Position numbers and translations under genes: made by a program. Below, piece after piece: positions 12,601 to 18,600 of a stretch of DNA of 20,752 nucleotides. The DNA comes from Phallusia fumigata (Eukaryota > Chordata > Ascidiacea > Phlebobranchia > Ascidiidae), in the NCBI GenBank assembly GCA_008931825.1, contig QXVZ01027862.1, positions 3,112-23,863 on the forward strand. The letters run 5' to 3'. Within the stretch, counting starts at the first letter, position 1, and each line of letters opens with the position of its first letter. The notes beneath the pieces are model-generated. The model was not told where the DNA came from. It saw only the letters and a program-made list of their open reading frames with translations, and searched no databases.

Positions 12601-15600
12601 TTCACTATTTTCTCCAAACACATCATTAAAGAGGTATTAAACAAGATCAAAATCATGGCATATGTATTTTATTACACGCTATGTATTTTTTACAAATACT
12701 CAAGTTACCTGTTGTGCTTTGTGTTCTTTCATCGGTGGTTGTGGTCAGTTCTGCAGTTGATAGTACATCATATGATTCTAAAACATTACATTAATAAAAT
12801 TTTCTGTAACAAGACCAACTATTTTAAACAAAACTCATGTCAGTCAAGCAAGACAAAGGGCCTGGACAATAGGCGAAAACATTTTTTCAACAGTTACGGA
12901 AAATATTTGTTTTATTACTTGTGTCTGGAGCTGTCATATTGCTTGCATGAAAAGAGTCCAATGATTGTTATTTACTTGATTATAAAAACCCACATTTTTT
13001 CTGTTCATCTCCAGGGGTTTTTGTACAATACAACTTATTTAAATACATAGATACCTGTTGTGCCTTGTGTTGTCACTTTAGATGTTGTTTCAAAATCTGC
13101 TGAAATATAATTTTGTTACTGCAGTAAATGTATTAAAAAATATGTTTTACAGGGCGATGTCTGTGATGTTGGTCCACTAAATGTCACAACTTCACTACTT
13201 TCACCAAACACATCATTAAAGAAGTATTAAACAAGATCTTTGCATTTTAAAATGTAATGGAAAGTTTCTTTTATGGTTTTAAAAAAATATTTTTAACCTG
13301 GTTTTAGAATGGTTAAAACATCTGTTGCAACAACAGTTTTAAAGTTTTAAATAATACTAGAACATTTGCTTTTGCATTTACCCAACTATGTAATGCAAAA
13401 TGTTACAATGCTTTTGCAGAGTATAAACAATTTTACCATTTGTTGCTGTAGCTGCTATGACTTTAGCTGTTTCTGAAAAATCATAAAAAAACATTTGAAT
13501 AGAAAAATGACAAGTAATAGAAATTTGCAGTACTAGTTACATGTTTGTATTCCTTTCAGTCAGTTTGATGCAGTAAAATGCATTTTCATGTTGTTAATTT
13601 TACCAATGGTAGCTTCCAAATTTTTGGATTCATCAGTTATGTTTTCTTCAGTGAAATTCAAAACTTATCTGGTTTAATTGCCATAACTATCTTACTTACA
13701 ACATATGTCTATCTCCGAGTGATTTAGTTGTAATTTTCAGAGCAACTTCACACAACCTTTTCCCTATCATTAAGTTATTGCTACACAAGCCACAATTGCC
13801 TGATGTAGTGTGCTTTGTCATTTAAGCAGTTGTGACAATTCCTTCAAAACATATTATTGCAACAAAATAAATATTAAACATTTAACTGATCCTATTAAAT
13901 ACTCAGTTTATTCAAGTTGTTTTAAAACATTGACCTACTGGGTAATTGTTAAAATAAGTAATTAAAATCTTTTGCCAATATATTGTTAAACATCCATATG
14001 TATGTTAAACATACTTGTGATTTGAGTTGTTGCTCCGAGACTTGTTTCGATTCCTGCAGTTGTGTTAATGTCTGTAAAGTTTAAGTTTAATTGCAATGGT
14101 TTGAGCATAAAAAAATGTTTTACGGCTTGTAGTTTTCAATATTAGTTCAGCAGGCAGTGTAAATTTAGTAGAATCTGATATGGTAAAACAAAACCATTAG
14201 AAAAGGTAGTACTAGTCACATGTAAGTCAGGCTTGTGCAGAAAACACCATTTTTAGTTATGTCTGCAACTGCCAAGAGAATTCAATTCAACATTTATTTA
14301 ACAACAACAATTAATTTATTTGCAATAACACAGATCTATGATTGCCAAAGCAAATTCATTCAAATTATTTTATTAATACGTTATGATTAGTATACAAGCT
14401 TGATGTAGTGTGTTTTGTTTTTTTGAGCAGATGTATCAATTCATTCTGGACATATTAAAAAGAAGCAAATATGCAAAAAGTGTTTGCAATCACTATGGGA
14501 AATTTATTTATTTAATTACCATCAAATATTTTTCCTGTTGTGCTTTGTTCTCTTGGATCAGTGGTTGTGGCAACTACTAAACCATTTGCATCTAAAACAG
14601 GTCATTGTAAAAAAATAAGTAATGAGAACAACTAATACAGTCAAAAATTTAGTAAAAAATGCCAAAAATCATAGAACTTAAGAGTGAAAATTAAAAGGGT
14701 GGCTTTTACTATGTTGCCATTTCATAAACACTAGCACTCAATTTAAAAATGGACATATATTGAGTACTTTAGTTTACATTGGGACCCAAAGTTATCTCTG
14801 CTTTTTATGACATGATTGTTTCTGCAGGTAGAAAGGCATGGCTGCCCACATATTCAAAGTTGTATATTTTTAGTGTGGACACATAAATGTACAAGATAAT
14901 GCTAATTTATTTGTATTATTTTATTGATTTAATTTAAAAATTGATAATGTCAACAAACTAAGGCCCAGTCCACAAACTTTAAAGAGCCAGCAAGTCAACT
15001 ATCAGATATAGGGTTAAACACAACAATTAATGCACCACAACTACATTGTACAAACTGTCAAAATAGCAACCCATTTAGACATTGTTTAGTAATTGACCTA
15101 ATTAAGGGGACTAGCGGGGTAACCATGGGCGCTAACAAATGGCATAACTCCATGACCATAAAAATGTAAAGCCAACTGTAAAAGTTTTATCAAAATCCAT
15201 GAAACATTTCATCTTTAGCAAGGGAAAACGAGTGGTTGATATAAACAGGGTTGGCCACAAGTGTTTGATGCAAAATTAATTAATTTAATTTGGGTAATTT
15301 TTGGGTATCCAATCCAATACCTTGGTGTCCCATCCAATACCATGTCTCACAGATTAAACAATGAGGAAAAATGACTTATTGTGCTTTTCAAGTCAATCAT
15401 GCACAGGACAAAATTTGGATTATAGGTTGTGTTCCAGCCTGTGGCATTGGTGTACATATTTTGGCATTGGACGAGACAAAAAGTTTACTGCTTTGAAATC
15501 AGTTTTTAGCTGTGTGTATGTCAGGACTGTAAACAAACTTGTTTATGTAAAGCTTACAGTCCCAAGCAGAACTTTATCACAAAAGAACTACTTATGTAGT

Positions 15601-18600
15601 TGTTTTTTGTCAAAAATATAATGCACAGCTAATGCACATTATGATTAAAAAAGTTATTTTGTAACGTCTTTCCATTTTGCCTGCCAAAATTATTAATCTA
15701 AGTATTGGGTTTGATTCTTGTCAAATTTTTGCACAAGATCAGGGGGAAATGTTAATATTAGCAAACAACACTCAATATTTGGCTTTATTTTTTATGTTTA
15801 TTTTTTTTCATGAACAAGTTAGTGTAAACTACACACTGAAATTTTACAACTGCCACTTTTGGTTATTTACCACAAACATCACAAAAATTAAATGTAAAAC
15901 ACATATGTAACCATTTTTTTAAATGATGCATTAAAAATTTGGCTCTCCTTATGGACATGTTCCAAAAAAAGATAAACAACACTGCACATCTCCCCCCTTA
16001 CGTAATTTAACTTTTACCAATTATTAATTTCTATTCAGAACTAACTTTTTGGGCAGCAAAATCGCACTTTGTAGTCATGGCATGTCTGGCCAATATTCCA
16101 ACAGACAAAGCCCTGTGTAGTGTCAGAGATGTCTATCACCTGACCAGCAGTGTGGAATGGCTGGTTGTTTGACACTAGCCTTGCATCAATTGCTGTTGGT
16201 ATATCACATATTTGACCGGGGTAATTAACTCTAAGTTCTTTCAGAGTTTCGCAGTCACATTTTCCACTAGGATGATCACGGTTGAAGAAATTAGTCCATA
16301 CACCATCTGGACACTGGGGAACTTTTGACAAAAAAAATATTTAACAAGGATGGATTACCATGTATATATACTATTTCTATGTTCACTATAAGCCCATTGA
16401 GGAGATATGTTTTCTACACTATTTCACACTGGGTCTCAGAGTTACCTATGATATTTATGGCATTATTGTTTGTGCAGGCAGGAACGCATCCCCACACATA
16501 CAAGGTTTTATTTTCTGCATTTTTCTAGATACATACCAGGCTTTAGGGTGCAGTTTTAGGTTCTTGGCACCACAATGATACGTTCCACAAACTGTATAAG
16601 TTACATCTAGTTTATACATGGTTTAAAAATTTACCTATTTTAGAGGCCTATCAGGGTAACTGAAGAGGCTTTAGAGTTAAACACAGCAATTATTGCACCA
16701 CTATGGTATGTTGTTTGAACTGTCCAAAATGAGAAGGGTGGCTTTTACCATTCACCATCCTATATACTATTACCCAATATGAAAATGCATTTTTATTTAC
16801 TAAGTCATTTCACATTGGGTCTCGTAATTGCTTACGCTTTTTATAATGTAATTTTTTCTGCAGGCATAAATGCATCGGTCTCCACACAAGCACAATTGTA
16901 CAATAATTGTATAGTACTTTAAATATATGTACAGAACAGTAGCAGATATTTTAAATTTTATACAAATCATACAATGAAATGACAGAATTGAAATTAAAAC
17001 CAACTATGAACCAACCAACTTCAAAAGGTTACTACTAGGAGTTAAGTTAACTACTAGGAGTACACAACAACAAATCCACCACAATGACATGTTATGTAAA
17101 CTGGCTATATTTAATCTAATTTGGACATTTTTCAATAATTTGACCCATTTAGGGGCTACTTGGGTAACGGTTGGGGCTCTACGGTAGAACACAACAAATA
17201 TTGCACCACAGTGACATGTTGTACAAACTGTCCAAATTTTATCCAATTCAGAGAATGTTCAACAATTTCACCCATTTTAGGGGGCTAGTGGGGTAACTTC
17301 TGGAGCTCTAGGATAAAATACATCAATTTAAGCACTACAATGGCATGTTACACAATCTGTCCAAAATTCATACAATTCAGAGACTGTTTATTAATTTGAG
17401 CCATTGTCGGGGGCTAGTGTGATAACCACTGGGGCTATGGGGTTAAATTAAACTGGTGACAAGACACTTTTTCAACTGTTACAAAATATTTTTTTTACTT
17501 GTGTCTGGAGCTGTCATATTGCTTGTGCGAAAAAAAGTCCAGTGTTTTTATTTACTTGGGTATATAAGCATACAGTTTTTCACTTTATCTCCAGAGGTTT
17601 ATTATACAACTTTTTTAATTACATCCCAACGATACCTGTTGTGCCTTGTGTTGTCACTTTAGATGTTGTTTCAAAATCTGTTAAAGTATAATTTTATTAA
17701 TGCAGTAAACGTATTGAAAAATATGTTTCACAGGGCGAAGTCTGTGATGTTGGTCCACTAAATGTCACAACTTCCTTACTTACTGCAAACACACCATTAA
17801 ATATGTATTAAACAAGATCTTTGCATTTTGAAATGTAATGCAAAGTTTCTTTTATGGTTTGAAAAAAAATTTTTTAACTTGGCTTTAGAATTCATCATTA
17901 ATGTCTGCAGCTATTAAAAGATGCAAAGTAAGAATTTATATTTTAGGTCTAAAAGCTCTGCAAACAAATTTTCCAACTAGAAGTTGGGTAAATGCAAAAG
18001 CAAAAGTTCTAGTAACTTTAGAAAATTATTTGTTCACATGTCAAACGTACTTGTGCTTTGAGTGGTTGTGAGGATTTCTACAATTACATTTATTACTGTA
18101 AAATTTAAGTTATGTTACAATGCTTTTGCAATGTAGAAACAATTTTACCACATTTGAGTGCTTTCAAAGCAGCAAATCACAAAAACAACTATTTTTAATA
18201 ACTGTTTTAGGTTAATATTTTATTACCACTTAGCATTTGATGTAAAAAAAGGTCAACTTGCCTGTTAAATCTTCAGTTGTAGATTCAAAATTAGGAAAAG
18301 ATGTACTGGTATCTATAAAAAAGTATTTGTATTAATATTATGAATATGCTTGAAGTATCAGTAATCAGATTTTTCTACAATAAGCTTTGTGCTTCAATAG
18401 CAAAAAGAATAGGCAAACAAAACACACGGTGGACAATACATTTAACATAGCAGTGGAAAATTACAATGTCTTTTATATTACATCACCATGCTGAATTATG
18501 AATCAGTATACTGTTTGAAAGCATATTTGGGTTTAATTGAAAACTGACAATAAAAAAGGTGAAAAAGACTGATGTATTAAGTAATTTTGCATTCAAAGTT

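Larger units (their letters stand above)
6888..13290 (-). repeat. Exon-intron tandem array (classes A-G)
   Basis: Seven exon classes recur together with their introns. Plus-strand order is G A (B) A B C D E F A B A B C D E F G A B C D E F A B A B. Intron stretches such as CTCATGTCAGTCAAGCAAGT after each A and TGTGTCTGGAGCTGTCATAT before each B recur with little change. Class spacing shows a 3.34-kb unit (C at 8042 and 11386; F at 8523 and 11868; B at 9126 and 12465). Unequal crossing-over is the simplest cause. Confidence 0.85.

Noticed and set aside
6898..13050. Family of plus-strand open frames containing YSSYLLCFVFF and WSVLQLIVHHM
   Set aside because: They are exactly antisense to the class A exons and their introns, repeat only because the array repeats, and lack splice or start context. 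The minus-strand exons explain them.
16800..17246. Two minus-strand open frames containing CTTCHCGA-like words
   Set aside because: They fall in the 128-bp tandem and dispersed repeats, and the apparent similarity within them follows the DNA repeat.
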